Positions 7,278 to 16,067 are shown, counted from the stretch's first letter. The stretch: 64,000 nt of DNA from Exiguobacterium mexicanum (GCF_005960665.1 NZ_CP040676.1:2295001-2359000); one strand, 5' to 3'. Translations and numbers: made by a program. The notes: generated from the letters alone by a model not told the origin.

Positions 7278-8723
7278 ATGTTACATCGCAACTTAGCACT
7301 TCACACAGACTTATACCTCCCGCGTTGGATGTATATCTATTGGAAACAAGGCCGTCACAACGAACGAGTCGTGTTTGACCTATACTATCGCTCAAACCCG
7401 TTCAGCGGAGGGTACGTCGTCTTCGCCGGCCTCCAAAATATCGTGCATTATTTAGAGAACGTCTCATTCACGGAAGAAGATATCCGCTACTTGAAACAGC
7501 AACTCGACTTCGAAGACGAGTTCGCGGATGTGCTCCGTAACTTCAAGTTCACGGGCTCGCTCTACAGTGTCCGTGAAGGAGAAGTCATCTTCCCGAACGA
7601 ACAAGTCGTCCGCATCGAATCGACGATCTTTGAGGCGAAGTTGTTCCAGACGGCGCTCTTGAACATCGCCAACCACGAATCACTCATCGCGACGAAATAC
7701 GCGCGCATCCGCCAAGCTGCGCCGAACGAGACACTACTCGAAGGCGGTGCTCGTCGCGCCCAAGGCGTCGATGCTGCGTACTACGGAACACGGGCCGCCT
7801 ATATCGCCGGTTTCGACGTCACGAGCTTGGTTTCGGCCGGACGTGATTTTGACGTCCCGACCGGTGGAACGATGGAGCACGCCGATATCCAGTTCCACGA
7901 TGACGAACTCGAGGCATTCCGCTCGTTCGCCTCGATGTACCCGGACAATACGAGCCTGTTGATCGACACGTACGATACGCTCAAGTCAGGTCTCCCGAAC
8001 GCGATCACGGTCGCCAAAGAACTTGAAGCGAAAGGCTACCGCTTGAAGTCGGTCCGACTCGACTCGGGTGACTTGGCCTACTTGTCGAAACGGGCCCGAA
8101 AAGCATTGAACGCGGCCGGACTCGATTACGTCAAAATCGTCGTCTCGGGCGACCTCGATGAGTACGTCATTCAAGACTTGCGGATGCAAGGAGCTGAAGC
8201 CGATACGTTCCTCGTCGGGACGCGCGGTATCACGGCCTATGAGCAACCTGCACTGGGTATGGTGTACAAACTCGTCGCCCGCGAAGGCGCCGACGGGAAG
8301 CTGAAGCCGGTCATCAAAGTGTCGTCTTCGAAAGTGAAAACGACGACTCCGCACAAGAAAGAATTGTATCGCATCATCGATAACGAGACCGGGAAGTTCA
8401 AAGGTGACTATATCGCCCTTGCCGACGAACCAGTCGAGTCGTATAACGAAATTGACTTGATTGACGTGCGCGACCCCGCGTTCCGCATCAAGACACGTAA
8501 CTTTAGCGTCAAACGTTTGCTCGTCCCGATTTTCCAAGACGGCGAACGCGTATATGAGTTACCGAACGCGACAGAAATCCGCACGTATCATCAAGAGCAG
8601 ATGAACGGTCTGTGGGAAGAGTACAAACGCCTCCGCTTGCCGGAAGTGTACTCGGTCACATTCAGTAAACCGCTCTGGGACTTGAAGCTCGAAATGATTC
8701 GTCAAACTCGGATTCCGAAATAA
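7278..8723 (+). CDS. pncB: Nicotinate phosphoribosyltransferase
   Basis: 481-residue enzyme joining nicotinate and PRPP to make nicotinate mononucleotide in NAD salvage. Family features visible are YRSNPFSGGYVVFAGLQNIV near the N-terminus, LEGGARRAQG, and the phosphoribosyl-binding core VRLDSGDLAYL with DLDEYVI. Its length fits the Gram-positive group. The ATG follows GAAAGGA, and it forms an operon with the nicotinamidase-like gene. A strong terminator follows at once. Confidence 0.93.
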   Translation: MLHRNLALHTDLYLPRWMYIYWKQGRHNERVVFDLYYRSNPFSGGYVVFAGLQNIVHYLENVSFTEEDIRYLKQQLDFEDEFADVLRNFKFTGSLYSVREGEVIFPNEQVVRIESTIFEAKLFQTALLNIANHESLIATKYARIRQAAPNETLLEGGARRAQGVDAAYYGTRAAYIAGFDVTSLVSAGRDFDVPTGGTMEHADIQFHDDELEAFRSFASMYPDNTSLLIDTYDTLKSGLPNAITVAKELEAKGYRLKSVRLDSGDLAYLSKRARKALNAAGLDYVKIVVSGDLDEYVIQDLRMQGAEADTFLVGTRGITAYEQPALGMVYKLVAREGADGKLKPVIKVSSSKVKTTTPHKKELYRIIDNETGKFKGDYIALADEPVESYNEIDLIDVRDPAFRIKTRNFSVKRLLVPIFQDGERVYELPNATEIRTYHQEQMNGLWEEYKRLRLPEVYSVTFSKPLWDLKLEMIRQTRIPK

Positions 8724-8766
8724 AAACAAGAGGCTACGGATTTTTTTCCGTTAGCCTCTTGTTTTT
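8722..8766. terminator. Bidirectional terminator between pncB and a convergent gene
   Basis: The 15-bp stem 8722-8736/8752-8766 (AAAAACAAGAGGCTA type) has T runs in both directions and serves both pncB and the converging membrane-protein gene, whose stop lies at its edge. Confidence 0.85.
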
Positions 8767-9067
8767 ATGCCGTCGTCATCTCATTCGCATGGATTTTATC
8801 TTCTTTTCTCCGAAAGTAAAGGGCGATCGAAAGAGAGATCAAAATCAATATGAAGTAAACGGTCCGTTGCCAAAACGTCGCTTCCGTATCCCCTCGGAAC
8901 AACGCGATGATATAGTCGCTCCCGCTCACGAAGAACAAGCCCGCGAGCAAAAGGAAGATTCGATATCCGGCCCGACTCCGCTCCTGCTTTACTTTGAAGA
9001 AAAGGACACCATAATAACCGATTGCTAGAATCGCGATATACCCGATTATGCCAACAACCCAACTCAT
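8765..9067 (-). CDS. Small membrane protein of unknown function
   Basis: 100 residues with three predicted membrane segments (about 2-24, 36-56 and 67-85) and a charged C-terminal tail (FRRKEDKIHANE). The ATG follows AAGGAGG. It converges on pncB and shares its terminator. I do not recognise a family. Confidence 0.7.
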   Translation of the reverse strand: MSWVVGIIGYIAILAIGYYGVLFFKVKQERSRAGYRIFLLLAGLFFVSGSDYIIALFRGDTEATFWQRTVYFILILISLSIALYFRRKEDKIHANEMTTA

Positions 9068-9118
9068 CTTGATGCCTCCTTGTCCTCTATTTTTTTTACG
9101 TCGCTTCCCCGCTATCGT

Positions 9119-9145
9119 AACACAATCTTCGAATCAGACTGTGTT
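9119..9145. repeat. Imperfect palindrome upstream of ywpF-like gene, possible operator
   Basis: Outer arms AACACA (9119-9124) and TGTGTT (9140-9145) and inner TCT/AGA are symmetrically placed around a 7-base centre. A TAAGAT hexamer that could serve as a -10 box follows at 9145-9150. The binding protein is unknown. Confidence 0.35.
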
Positions 9146-9182
9146 AAGATGAGTTAAAGAAAATGTGGAAGGGATCGATACG

Positions 9183-9656
9183 ATGAAAACGTTCCGCCTA
9201 GTCCAAGTTCGCCTCGTCCAAGACGAGTACGGCAACGAATTGAACCTGCCCGTCGAACTGGTCGATGGGTTGATCATCTCAAAAGAGCACGACAACGAAT
9301 GGCTCCTCGAGATGCTCGTACCGACTGAATTTGCCGTCACGCTTCATCATTACTTGAATAAACGAATCCTGCTTCTCGCCGAGGCCGTCATCACGTCTCC
9401 ATCGAACCGGCCGGCCGCCCTCGCCTTGACGTTCACGAGTGAACGGTCGCTGAGCGACCATCACACGTTCGTCGCCGAAGGGCTCATGCTGATGCCGAAA
9501 CAAGACCCGACCAAGCAAGTGCTCGATTCGTTGATTTCCGAAGGCGTGGCGAACGCCGAACTCAAACCGTCCTTCTTCGAAAAACAAGTCGAACAACAGC
9601 AGTCGTTCAGCCGCTCCGCCTTCACACAGCTCGTCAAGACAGGATCGTTCGAATAA
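9183..9656 (+). CDS. YwpF-like family protein
   Basis: 157 residues starting MKTFRLVQVRLVQ, followed by LPVELVDGLIISKE, the N-terminal pattern of the YwpF family of Bacillales. The role is not established. The ATG at 9183 has GGAAGGG upstream; an ATG six codons earlier lacks a site. The C-terminal third is Gln/Ser-rich (EKQVEQQQSFSRS). It stands alone, and its last codons form the 5' arm of its own terminator. Confidence 0.6.
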   Translation: MKTFRLVQVRLVQDEYGNELNLPVELVDGLIISKEHDNEWLLEMLVPTEFAVTLHHYLNKRILLLAEAVITSPSNRPAALALTFTSERSLSDHHTFVAEGLMLMPKQDPTKQVLDSLISEGVANAELKPSFFEKQVEQQQSFSRSAFTQLVKTGSFE

Positions 9657-9675
9657 GTCGAACGGTCTTGTTTTT
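9643..9675 (+). terminator. Terminator of the ywpF-like gene
   Basis: The 10-bp stem 9643-9652/9658-9667 (one G-T pair) is followed by TTGTTTTT. The stop codon is in the loop. Confidence 0.75.
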
Positions 9676-9705
9676 CTTTCCCCGTTTTTATAAATAACTC
9701 AACCC

Positions 9706-9730
9706 AAAAAGGCGAAGAAATTTCTTCGCC
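9706..9730 (-). terminator. Terminator of the DUF456 gene
   Basis: The perfect inverted repeat GGCGAAGAAA/TTTCTTCGCC (9711-9730) is followed by TTTTT on the minus strand. Confidence 0.75.
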
Positions 9731-10207
9731 TCAAATGTAGATGAAAAACAAGATGACCATCATCGTCATCCCGACAACTTTGAGCACCGTGCTGCCGAGG
9801 AAAGCGAGTACGGTCCCGACACCGATACTCCACGCTTCACGCGTCGACTTCCCGAGCGTGAGTTCCGCTAAAAATGCGAAGATGAACGGGAAGATGAGTA
9901 CCCCGACGAGCGGGAAGATGAACGGACCTGCGATCAATCCGATCGTCGCTCCCCACTTCGCCCGTTCGGAACCGCCTCGTTTATCGACCGTCGCCCGAGT
10001 GACGATATAGTCGACTACGAACAAGAAGATCAAAAATACGGTTTGCCAAAGCCAAAACGTCCATGTGAGCGGCTCGAACGAGAATCCAAAACCGTAAATC
10101 ATATAACCGATGAATAAGAACAAGACGCTCGGGATGACCGGATAGATCAGACCCGCGAACGCGACAACAAACGATGCGATGATGAAAATCCAGAGCAATG
10201 TCGTCAT
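9731..10207 (-). CDS. DUF456 family membrane protein
   Basis: 158 residues with four to five hydrophobic segments and the DUF456 pattern DYIVTRATVDKRGGSERAKW followed by GPFIFPLVGVLIFPFIFAFLAEL. The related Bacillus protein is YqgC. Function is unknown. It begins 10 bases after the stop of the phosphatase gene, so the two probably form an operon. The ATG follows GAGGAG. Confidence 0.8.
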   Translation of the reverse strand: MTTLLWIFIIASFVVAFAGLIYPVIPSVLFLFIGYMIYGFGFSFEPLTWTFWLWQTVFLIFLFVVDYIVTRATVDKRGGSERAKWGATIGLIAGPFIFPLVGVLIFPFIFAFLAELTLGKSTREAWSIGVGTVLAFLGSTVLKVVGMTMMVILFFIYI

Positions 10208-10217
10208 GAGCTTCTCC

Positions 10218-10817
10218 TCACTTCGCGACGATCACATTCGTAATATGGTCGGCGACATTGACCGCCTTGACCACGAACTGACCATCTTGATATTCGATAT
10301 AGTTCGAGCAGGCGTTGCGCATGGCGTGGCGGAACGTATACGTGTCGTCAATCGCCGATAAGGCGGCTTTAATTGCATGTGAATGACAGACGACGATGAT
10401 ACGTTTTCCAGCATGCGCCTCGACGATGTCTTCCATGCCGCTCAAGACCCGGGCCCGCATCTCATCTTCTGACTCGAGACCCGGGACGCGGTCTTGATCA
10501 TCGGCTTGGACAGCTTCGTAAATACCAGGCACCGGTTTTCCCGACGCATGACCGAACTCCCGCTCAATGAACCGTTCGTCCTGAATAATCACGCCTGGGT
10601 CAATGCCGCACGCCTCTGCGATGTAGCGGGCCGTATCCATCGCTCGCGAAAGCGGGCTCGCGACGATCACGTCCCATGATTCTTGGCTTAAAAAGGCCGC
10701 ACTCTCTTCGGCCTGCCGATGTCCGAGTGCGTTGAGCGGGATATCTTCCCGCCCTTGAATGATTTCTTGAAAATTCCAATCTGTCTGACCATGTCGGACC
10801 AAACAAAGTTCTGTCAC
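10218..10817 (-). CDS. Histidine phosphatase family protein (phosphoglycerate mutase-like)
   Basis: 199 residues with the phosphohistidine motif LVRHGQTDWN near the N-terminus, the second-arginine region (VASPLSRAMDTARYIAE) and the second-histidine motif (IIVVCHSHAIKAAL). It is most likely a small-molecule phosphatase; the substrate cannot be read from sequence. A GTG at 10815-10817 with AAGGAGTGA upstream is the better start; another GTG three codons earlier overlaps the ribosome site. It is first in a two-gene unit with the DUF456 gene. Confidence 0.85.
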   Translation of the reverse strand: MTELCLVRHGQTDWNFQEIIQGREDIPLNALGHRQAEESAAFLSQESWDVIVASPLSRAMDTARYIAEACGIDPGVIIQDERFIEREFGHASGKPVPGIYEAVQADDQDRVPGLESEDEMRARVLSGMEDIVEAHAGKRIIVVCHSHAIKAALSAIDDTYTFRHAMRNACSNYIEYQDGQFVVKAVNVADHITNVIVAK

Positions 10818-10883
10818 GCGAGTCACTCCTTTTTGATTCCTAAATCCTACCCCATCGTACCATCTTTGAAAAAAAGCGCAACG

Positions 10884-11819
10884 TCACATCATCGCGTCAT
10901 CGATGAAACGATCGATCCGGGCCATGAGTTGTGTTTCTTTGATCGGATTATCGGATTGGAGGAAACTCGCTAACGAATGGGTGCCGTTCGGAAAAGAAAT
11001 CAATTGCACGTTCGCGCCGACCTCGCTCGCATGCTCCACGAAATGGAGTGCTTGCCCGAACGGAACGATGGGGTCTTTCTTCCCATGCAAAAGGAGAATC
11101 GGCGGGGCATCATCGTACAGATGCGTGACCGGAGAACACTTCACCATCAGTTCGCGCCACGCCTCACGACTACCTTCGTAAAACTTCAAATGGGCGAGCC
11201 ACGTCTGGATGAACTTGAACAACAAGAAGTTCGTCGGCGGATAAAGGGCGATGACACCTTTCACCGGCGGCACGTCATCGCCGAGTTCTCCTATAAACTG
11301 CTTGCTTCGGTCGAGTGCTGTCGCAAGGACAAGTGCCGCGCCTGCCGAGTCGCCCCAGACAATCAATTTGTCGATGTCAAGATTGAGTAGACCGTCGTGT
11401 TGTTTGAGATAGCAAAGCGCATCGGAGACGTCGATGATGTTGTCCGGGAAATAGACCCCGTCCTCGAACAGACGATAATCGATGCTGATGACCGCGAATC
11501 CTTTTGCGAGGAAGTGGTCGAGCAATGGATGGAACAACGTCACCATGCCTCGATTCCCTCGAACGAATGCCCCGCCGTGTGCATAGACTGCGACCGGAAA
11601 TGGTCCTTCGCCGGGTGGGTAGTACACATCAAATTGGAGCGGACGGTCATTGACAATCTTGTACGTGTGAGTCCGGCGTTTACGGGTCGAGGGACACACC
11701 GGCAACTCAGGCTCTTGCCAACGCACGAGCGATCCGTATTGGTTCCATACGCTTGCCCCGGCTGCGGTGGCGGCCGCGAGCGCCGCACCACCGACGAACC
11801 AGGCGGTCTCCTTTCTCAT
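10884..11819 (-). CDS. Alpha/beta hydrolase with N-terminal membrane anchor
   Basis: 311 residues. The N-terminal stretch AWFVGGAALAAATAAGASV (about 6-24) looks like a signal anchor. The hydrolase core follows: oxyanion-hole YAHGGAF, nucleophile elbow GDSAGAAL, acid HGKKDPIVPF and catalytic histidine GTHSL near the end. This is the HGG-type esterase/acylaminopeptidase-like group. The ATG follows GAGGAG. A second gene with the same layout lies at 54544-55533. The substrate is unknown. Confidence 0.8.
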   Translation of the reverse strand: MRKETAWFVGGAALAAATAAGASVWNQYGSLVRWQEPELPVCPSTRKRRTHTYKIVNDRPLQFDVYYPPGEGPFPVAVYAHGGAFVRGNRGMVTLFHPLLDHFLAKGFAVISIDYRLFEDGVYFPDNIIDVSDALCYLKQHDGLLNLDIDKLIVWGDSAGAALVLATALDRSKQFIGELGDDVPPVKGVIALYPPTNFLLFKFIQTWLAHLKFYEGSREAWRELMVKCSPVTHLYDDAPPILLLHGKKDPIVPFGQALHFVEHASEVGANVQLISFPNGTHSLASFLQSDNPIKETQLMARIDRFIDDAMM

Positions 11820-11892
11820 ATACATCCACTCCTCGTTCTTTTTTTTAATCATATTCCCTTTTTCTCGAAAAACCATCCATCTGAAGTCGGAC

Positions 11893-11921
11893 TTGACGTG
11901 TTCGCATTCGCCCCCTATAAT
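11893..11921 (+). promoter_or_regulatory. SigA-type promoter of the zinc lipoprotein gene
   Basis: TTGACG (11893-11898) and TATAAT (11916-11921) are separated by exactly 17 bases. Confidence 0.8.
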
Positions 11922-11938
11922 ATAAAACGCAGCCTCAG

Positions 11939-11955
11939 AACGTAACGGTTACGAT
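11939..11955 (+). promoter_or_regulatory. Zur-like operator
   Basis: CGTAAC and GTTACG flank a single G at 11941-11953, continuing as ATT on the right side. This resembles the Bacillus Zur box (TCGTAATNATTACGA). It sits about 12 bases after the predicted transcription start, suited to repression when zinc is plentiful. Confidence 0.6.
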
Positions 11956-11993
11956 TTAAAGGTTTTATATAGAGAGGACAGGTGGAGAGAGTT

Positions 11994-13004
11994 ATGAACA
12001 AAAAACTTTTAGGTGTCGCCGCTGCCGGGACACTTTTATTAGGTGGTTGCGCAAGCAATGAAGAGGGCGGTGCCACAGAGGAAGCCAACGACCAGTTGAC
12101 CGTATATGCGTCAACGTTCGCGTTGAAATCATTCGCCGAGGAGATTGGCGGCGACCGCGTCCGCGTCGAGATGGTCATCCCGCCTGGTGCCGACCCGCAC
12201 ACGTACGAGCCTACCTCAAAACAAATGACAGACATCGCTGAAGCGGACTTGTTCTTGACGGTCGGCTATGACCTCGAGCCATACGTCGAGTCAATGGAGA
12301 AGAGCTTGGCCAATGAGAACGTCACATTCGTGAAAACGGCCGAAGACATCACCCTTTTATCGGCTGATGACACGGTCCACGTCCACGGTGAGGACGAGCA
12401 TAGTGAAGAAGACGAGCACGGACATGATGACGATGACCATGCTGAGGAAGAAGCCGGTCATAGTGAAGATGACGGCCACAACCACGGTCAATACGACCCA
12501 CACGTCTGGCTCGACCCAATGAATGCCGTCTCGATGGCCAAAGCGGTCGAAGCGGCCTTCAGCGAACAGGCCCCTGACTATAAAGATGAGTTTGCGGATC
12601 GCTTGAGCGCCTTCAAAGAAGAAGCCGATACGCTCGACGCCGAGCTGAAAGCGGCAGTCGAGGGCGGTTCGAAGTCAGAGCTGCTCGTGACGCACGCCGC
12701 CTATGGCTACCTAGCGGAGCGCTACGGATTCGACCAACTCCCAATTACAGGTCTCACGCCTTCGGAAGAACCGTCACAACAGGCGTTGAAGCGCGTCATC
12801 GAAGAGGCTCAACTTCACGACTTGAAATACATCGCCTTCGAGGACACGGTTACCCCGAAAGTCGCCCAGGTCGTTCGAAATGAGATCGGCGCGGAGACGG
12901 TGACGATCTATAACTTGGAATCGGTCACGAAAGAACAGATGGACAAGAGTTACTTCGATCTCATGCGTGAAAACGTCAAAGCGCTTGAGACGGCATTGAA
13001 ATAA
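11994..13004 (+). CDS. znuA: Zinc-binding ABC transporter substrate-binding lipoprotein
   Basis: 336 residues. A lipoprotein signal peptide ends in LLLGGC (Cys at about 20). The cluster A-I (ZnuA/AdcA/PsaA) fold shows GADPHTYEPTSKQ, PHVWLDPMNAVSMAK, LVTHAAYGYLAERYG and IAFEDTVTPK, which carry the metal ligands. A His/Asp/Glu-rich loop (about residues 127-165, with HVHGEDEH and DDGHNHGQ) points to zinc rather than manganese. The ATG at 11994 follows GTGGAGAGAG. No permease or ATPase gene is adjacent. The promoter and Zur-like box upstream support zinc-responsive control. Confidence 0.88.
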   Translation: MNKKLLGVAAAGTLLLGGCASNEEGGATEEANDQLTVYASTFALKSFAEEIGGDRVRVEMVIPPGADPHTYEPTSKQMTDIAEADLFLTVGYDLEPYVESMEKSLANENVTFVKTAEDITLLSADDTVHVHGEDEHSEEDEHGHDDDDHAEEEAGHSEDDGHNHGQYDPHVWLDPMNAVSMAKAVEAAFSEQAPDYKDEFADRLSAFKEEADTLDAELKAAVEGGSKSELLVTHAAYGYLAERYGFDQLPITGLTPSEEPSQQALKRVIEEAQLHDLKYIAFEDTVTPKVAQVVRNEIGAETVTIYNLESVTKEQMDKSYFDLMRENVKALETALK

Positions 13005-13013
13005 GACAAAAAA

Positions 13014-13040
13014 ACTCGGCGCTGCGGCGTCGAGTTTTTT
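13014..13040 (+). terminator. Terminator of the zinc lipoprotein gene
   Basis: The stem ACTCGGCGC/GGCGTCGAGT-type arms (one bulge or mismatch) is followed by TTTTTTT. Confidence 0.75.
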
Positions 13041-13056
13041 TGTCTAAATGGTAAAA

Positions 13057-13329
13057 CTAGCGTTTGGCGTTGTCCTGTAGAATTCGTTCCGCGACCAAGA
13101 CGTAGACTATAGAAACCAAAACGCCTACGGTACCTGGTAGAACGGCGACAATTGGGTCGGCCAAATATGAGGCCGGGATTAGGTAAGTTAACAAAACCTT
13201 AACGCCATAGAGTGCGATTAAAGCCGTAAGTAGAATTAAAGTAATCGTTTTTTTCTTCACATTCGCGAAAAATTGACGTTCAGTTTGATTTGTCTCATCT
13301 GCATTCGTTATACCTAACCAAGATAACAT
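13057..13329 (-). CDS. Small two-span membrane protein of unknown function
   Basis: 90 residues with hydrophobic segments at about 27-50 and 59-82 and a charged N-terminal region. The ATG follows GGGGGTT. Codon use and base composition look more AT-rich than the neighbours, which could reflect transfer or simply a small membrane protein. I recognise no family. Confidence 0.6.
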   Translation of the reverse strand: MLSWLGITNADETNQTERQFFANVKKKTITLILLTALIALYGVKVLLTYLIPASYLADPIVAVLPGTVGVLVSIVYVLVAERILQDNAKR

Positions 13330-13439
13330 TCAGCGAACCCCCATGATCATCACACTTGTAGCACTTCTCCCCCATTAATTCACGTGAATCGAGACTAGAA
13401 GTGACTGACATCTTTCCTAATTATACCATTTAGAGGATC

Positions 13440-13895
13440 TTACTCATAATAAATCAACACGAGCTCATCCCGTTCAATCGCTTCTTCGCAGAATCGTTTC
13501 AACAACGTCCATTTGAGCCATACATCATCGAGGCCTTCATGGTCGACGAACGCCATGTCGGCGACACCCTCTTTCGTGAACGCGTTCATCGCGTCTTTGA
13601 CGATATGGAGCAGTTGCGGCGTCAAAATCCCGACGACGACCGCCTGCTTCTCGTTGACGATCAACTCTTCTCCAATGACCGCCATCTCCAAGTTATACGT
13701 GTCATCCCCATCGATATAGACTTCGATTTGCCCGAGAATTTTTTGGAACCGTTCAATGTTCGGGAGCGTCAACGTCTCATACGTGTCACGCTGTTGAGCG
13801 TGAACGTGCAACAGCCAATCTAAAATCATTTCCGGGTCTTGCCCGAACGAGACCCATACTTCTGGGGAAATGCGTATATAATGTGTCGTCTCCAT
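13440..13895 (-). CDS. Hypothetical acidic protein
   Basis: 151 residues, acidic, no membrane segments or signal peptide, predicted mixed alpha/beta (METTHYIRISPEVWVSFG at the start, DVWLKWTLLKRFCEEA near the end). The ATG is preceded by AGGGGGG. No motif lets me assign a function, and it has no obvious partner gene. Confidence 0.6.
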   Translation of the reverse strand: METTHYIRISPEVWVSFGQDPEMILDWLLHVHAQQRDTYETLTLPNIERFQKILGQIEVYIDGDDTYNLEMAVIGEELIVNEKQAVVVGILTPQLLHIVKDAMNAFTKEGVADMAFVDHEGLDDVWLKWTLLKRFCEEAIERDELVLIYYE

Positions 13896-13940
13896 GATTG
13901 AACGCCCCCCTTTTCTTCAGTTTACCCATCTTTTAGGCGC

Positions 13941-13972
13941 AAAAAAACCGCCTACGTGTTTTCGTAGACGGT
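13941..13972 (-). terminator. Terminator of the AgcS-type symporter gene
   Basis: A 10-bp stem (13963-13972 with 13947-13956, one G-T pair) is followed by a T7 run on the minus strand. Confidence 0.8.
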
Positions 13973-13979
13973 TTGTCGC

Positions 13980-15428
13980 TTATGAACGAATCGTGCCTGT
14001 CTTGACTTCTTCCTCTTCTACCGTCTCCCAAGCCTCGATGTACTCGCGGCCTGGCAAGTTGTCGATCGAATCGGCGTAAAATACCGGGTCATCACCTTGA
14101 CGGCGTTGCTCCAAGTAATCGTCGAGGACGAGACGAGCGACTTTCGCGAGACGGAAAATCGCATACAAGTTGACGAGCGCCATAAGGCCCATGAACACGT
14201 CCGCAATCGACCAGACGAGACCGGCCGAACGGACGGCTCCGAAGAGGACCATACCGACGACACCGATGCGGTAGAGCGTGACGTAAATCTTTTTATCCGA
14301 GATGAACTGGATGTTCGTCTCGCCGTAGTAGTAGTTTCCAAGAATCGAGCTGAACGCGAACAAGAAAATCGCGATCGTGAGGAACGATGTCGCCATCGGA
14401 CCAATCTCAGCCGTAAGCGCCGCTTGTGTCAATTCAACACCTGCGAACGACTCCGATCCGGCTACACCTGACAACAAGATGATCATCGCTGTCGACGTAC
14501 AGACGAGAAGCGTATCAACGAAGACGCTGAACGATTGAATCAAGCCTTGCTTGACCGGGTGCGATACTTCCGCTGTCGCCGCCGCGTTCGGGGCAGAACC
14601 CATTCCGGCTTCGTTCGAGAAGAGACCGCGACGAATTCCTTGGAGCACCATCGCTCCGATGGCACCGCCGAACAGTTGCTGCAGACCGAACACGCCTTCT
14701 GAGAAGATCAAACCGAACACTTCCGGCAATAATGATGCGTTTGAAATCATGACCCATCCTGCGAGCAAGATATAGCCACCGGCCATGACCGGGACGATGA
14801 TACTCGAGAGCACGGCGATCGACTGAATCCCACCGAAGATGACGATTGCTGTGACGACGGCCAAGACGAGACCGACTGTCGTCGTGCTCACGCCGAACTG
14901 ATTGCTCATCGAGAGCGAGATTGTGTTCGACTGCACCGAGTTGAAGGCGAATCCGAACGAGAACGTGATGAGAATTGCGAACAAGATCCCCAGCCAACGT
15001 TGACCGAGGGCGCGCTCCATATAGTACGCCGGGCCTCCACGCCATGTGCGTCCGTCCCGAATCTTGTAGACTTGTGCGAGCGTGCTTTCTACGAACGCCG
15101 AAGCCGATCCGATGAGGGCGATGAGCCACATCCAAAAGACGGCTCCTGGACCTCCGAGCGCGATTGCTGTCGCGACACCGGCGATGTTACCCGTTCCGAC
15201 GCGGGCTGCTGTCCCGATCGCGAACGCTTGGAATGACGAGACTTGGCCTTTTTCACGTTTCATGCCGTCTTTGAACAAGAGGCGGAACATTTCAGGCAAC
15301 ATCCGGAACTGGACAAACCCCATCCGGACGGTGAAGTACAAACCTAAGGCGACAAGGACAACGATTAGCACTGATGACCAAAGCAAGTCGTTGGCTGATG
15401 AAACGAGACCTTCTACGAACTTCTCCAT
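13980..15428 (-). CDS. Sodium:alanine/amino acid symporter, AgcS family
   Basis: 482 residues with about 11 membrane segments. Family motifs are FRLLFKDG near the N-terminus, SSFQAFAIGTAARVGTGNIAGVATAIALGGPGAVFW, and GMGSAPNAAATAEVSHPVKQG, which form the sodium and substrate pathway. Members import alanine or glycine with sodium, and the exact substrate is uncertain (AlsT/GlnT-like members take glutamine). The ATG has ACGGAGG upstream, and a consensus-like promoter lies 68-96 bases before it. It is monocistronic with its own terminator. Confidence 0.9.
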   Translation of the reverse strand: MEKFVEGLVSSANDLLWSSVLIVVLVALGLYFTVRMGFVQFRMLPEMFRLLFKDGMKREKGQVSSFQAFAIGTAARVGTGNIAGVATAIALGGPGAVFWMWLIALIGSASAFVESTLAQVYKIRDGRTWRGGPAYYMERALGQRWLGILFAILITFSFGFAFNSVQSNTISLSMSNQFGVSTTTVGLVLAVVTAIVIFGGIQSIAVLSSIIVPVMAGGYILLAGWVMISNASLLPEVFGLIFSEGVFGLQQLFGGAIGAMVLQGIRRGLFSNEAGMGSAPNAAATAEVSHPVKQGLIQSFSVFVDTLLVCTSTAMIILLSGVAGSESFAGVELTQAALTAEIGPMATSFLTIAIFLFAFSSILGNYYYGETNIQFISDKKIYVTLYRIGVVGMVLFGAVRSAGLVWSIADVFMGLMALVNLYAIFRLAKVARLVLDDYLEQRRQGDDPVFYADSIDNLPGREYIEAWETVEEEEVKTGTIRS

Positions 15429-15495
15429 CTTTAAATCCTCCGTGTATGTATGAGTTATAAGAAAAAGTTATGTCAACTTTCTTTACATGAGTAGA

Positions 15496-15524
15496 ATTAT
15501 AGGAAAAACGTCTAAGAATTGCAA
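15496..15524 (-). promoter_or_regulatory. SigA-type promoter of the AgcS-type gene
   Basis: On the minus strand TTGCAA (15519-15524) and TATAAT (15496-15501) have a 17-base spacer. Confidence 0.7.
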
Positions 15525-15564
15525 TCTTTTTTCGACAAATTTCACATGAGCTGTCGAACAACAG

Positions 15565-15593
15565 AAAAAGCGACCGGTCAAGTGACCGATCGC
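15565..15593 (-). terminator. Terminator of the sulfide operon
   Basis: The stem GCGATCGGTC/GACCGGTCGC (15584-15593 with 15570-15579) has a 4-base loop and is followed by TTTTT on the minus strand. Confidence 0.75.
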
Positions 15594-15611
15594 CCATCCT
15601 GCATCATTTGA

Positions 15612-16067
15612 TTAGATGAAGAGGTTCAAGTTGCCGCCTTCAGCCGCCCCGAGGTATGCTGCCACACCACCGAGATCGATGCCGTCGATCAACTCTTCTT
15701 CTTTGATTCCCATGACGTCCATCGACATCGTACAAGCGACCATTTTGACGCCTGCTTCTTGAGCCGATTTGATCATTTCGTCAAGTGATGGCACATTTTT
15801 GTCGCTCATCACTTTTTTCATCATCTTTTGACCAACTCCACCGAAGTTCATGTTCGAGAGTGGAAGTTCACCCGCATGCGATGGCATCATCATGCCGAAC
15901 ATCTTCTCGAGACCTTGTTTCTTCACTTCCGGTGCATCTGGCTTACGAATGACGTTGAGTCCCCAGAATGTGAAGAACATCGTCACGTCTTTGCCCATCG
16001 CCGCCGCACCTTGGGCGATGATGAACGAAGCGAGCGCGCGGTCGAGATCTCCGCTGAAGACGACCAT
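15612..16067 (-). CDS. DsrE/DsrF/DrsH-like sulfur-relay domain protein, split from the upstream gene by a stop codon
   Basis: 151 residues covering a whole DsrE-like fold (VVFSGDLDRALASFIIAQGAA, then FFTFWGLNVIRK, and the conserved cysteine in MVACTMSMDVMG). Such domains carry persulfide sulfur between proteins. The gene starts ten codons after, and in the same frame as, the TAA that ends the upstream oxidoreductase. The ten-codon gap reads AGAPATDGAS, a linker-like sequence, and I see no ribosome site close to the ATG. In many Bacillales and related bacteria these parts are fused. It may be expressed by reinitiation or readthrough, be silent, or reflect a sequencing error. Confidence 0.75.
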   Translation of the reverse strand: MVVFSGDLDRALASFIIAQGAAAMGKDVTMFFTFWGLNVIRKPDAPEVKKQGLEKMFGMMMPSHAGELPLSNMNFGGVGQKMMKKVMSDKNVPSLDEMIKSAQEAGVKMVACTMSMDVMGIKEEELIDGIDLGGVAAYLGAAEGGNLNLFI

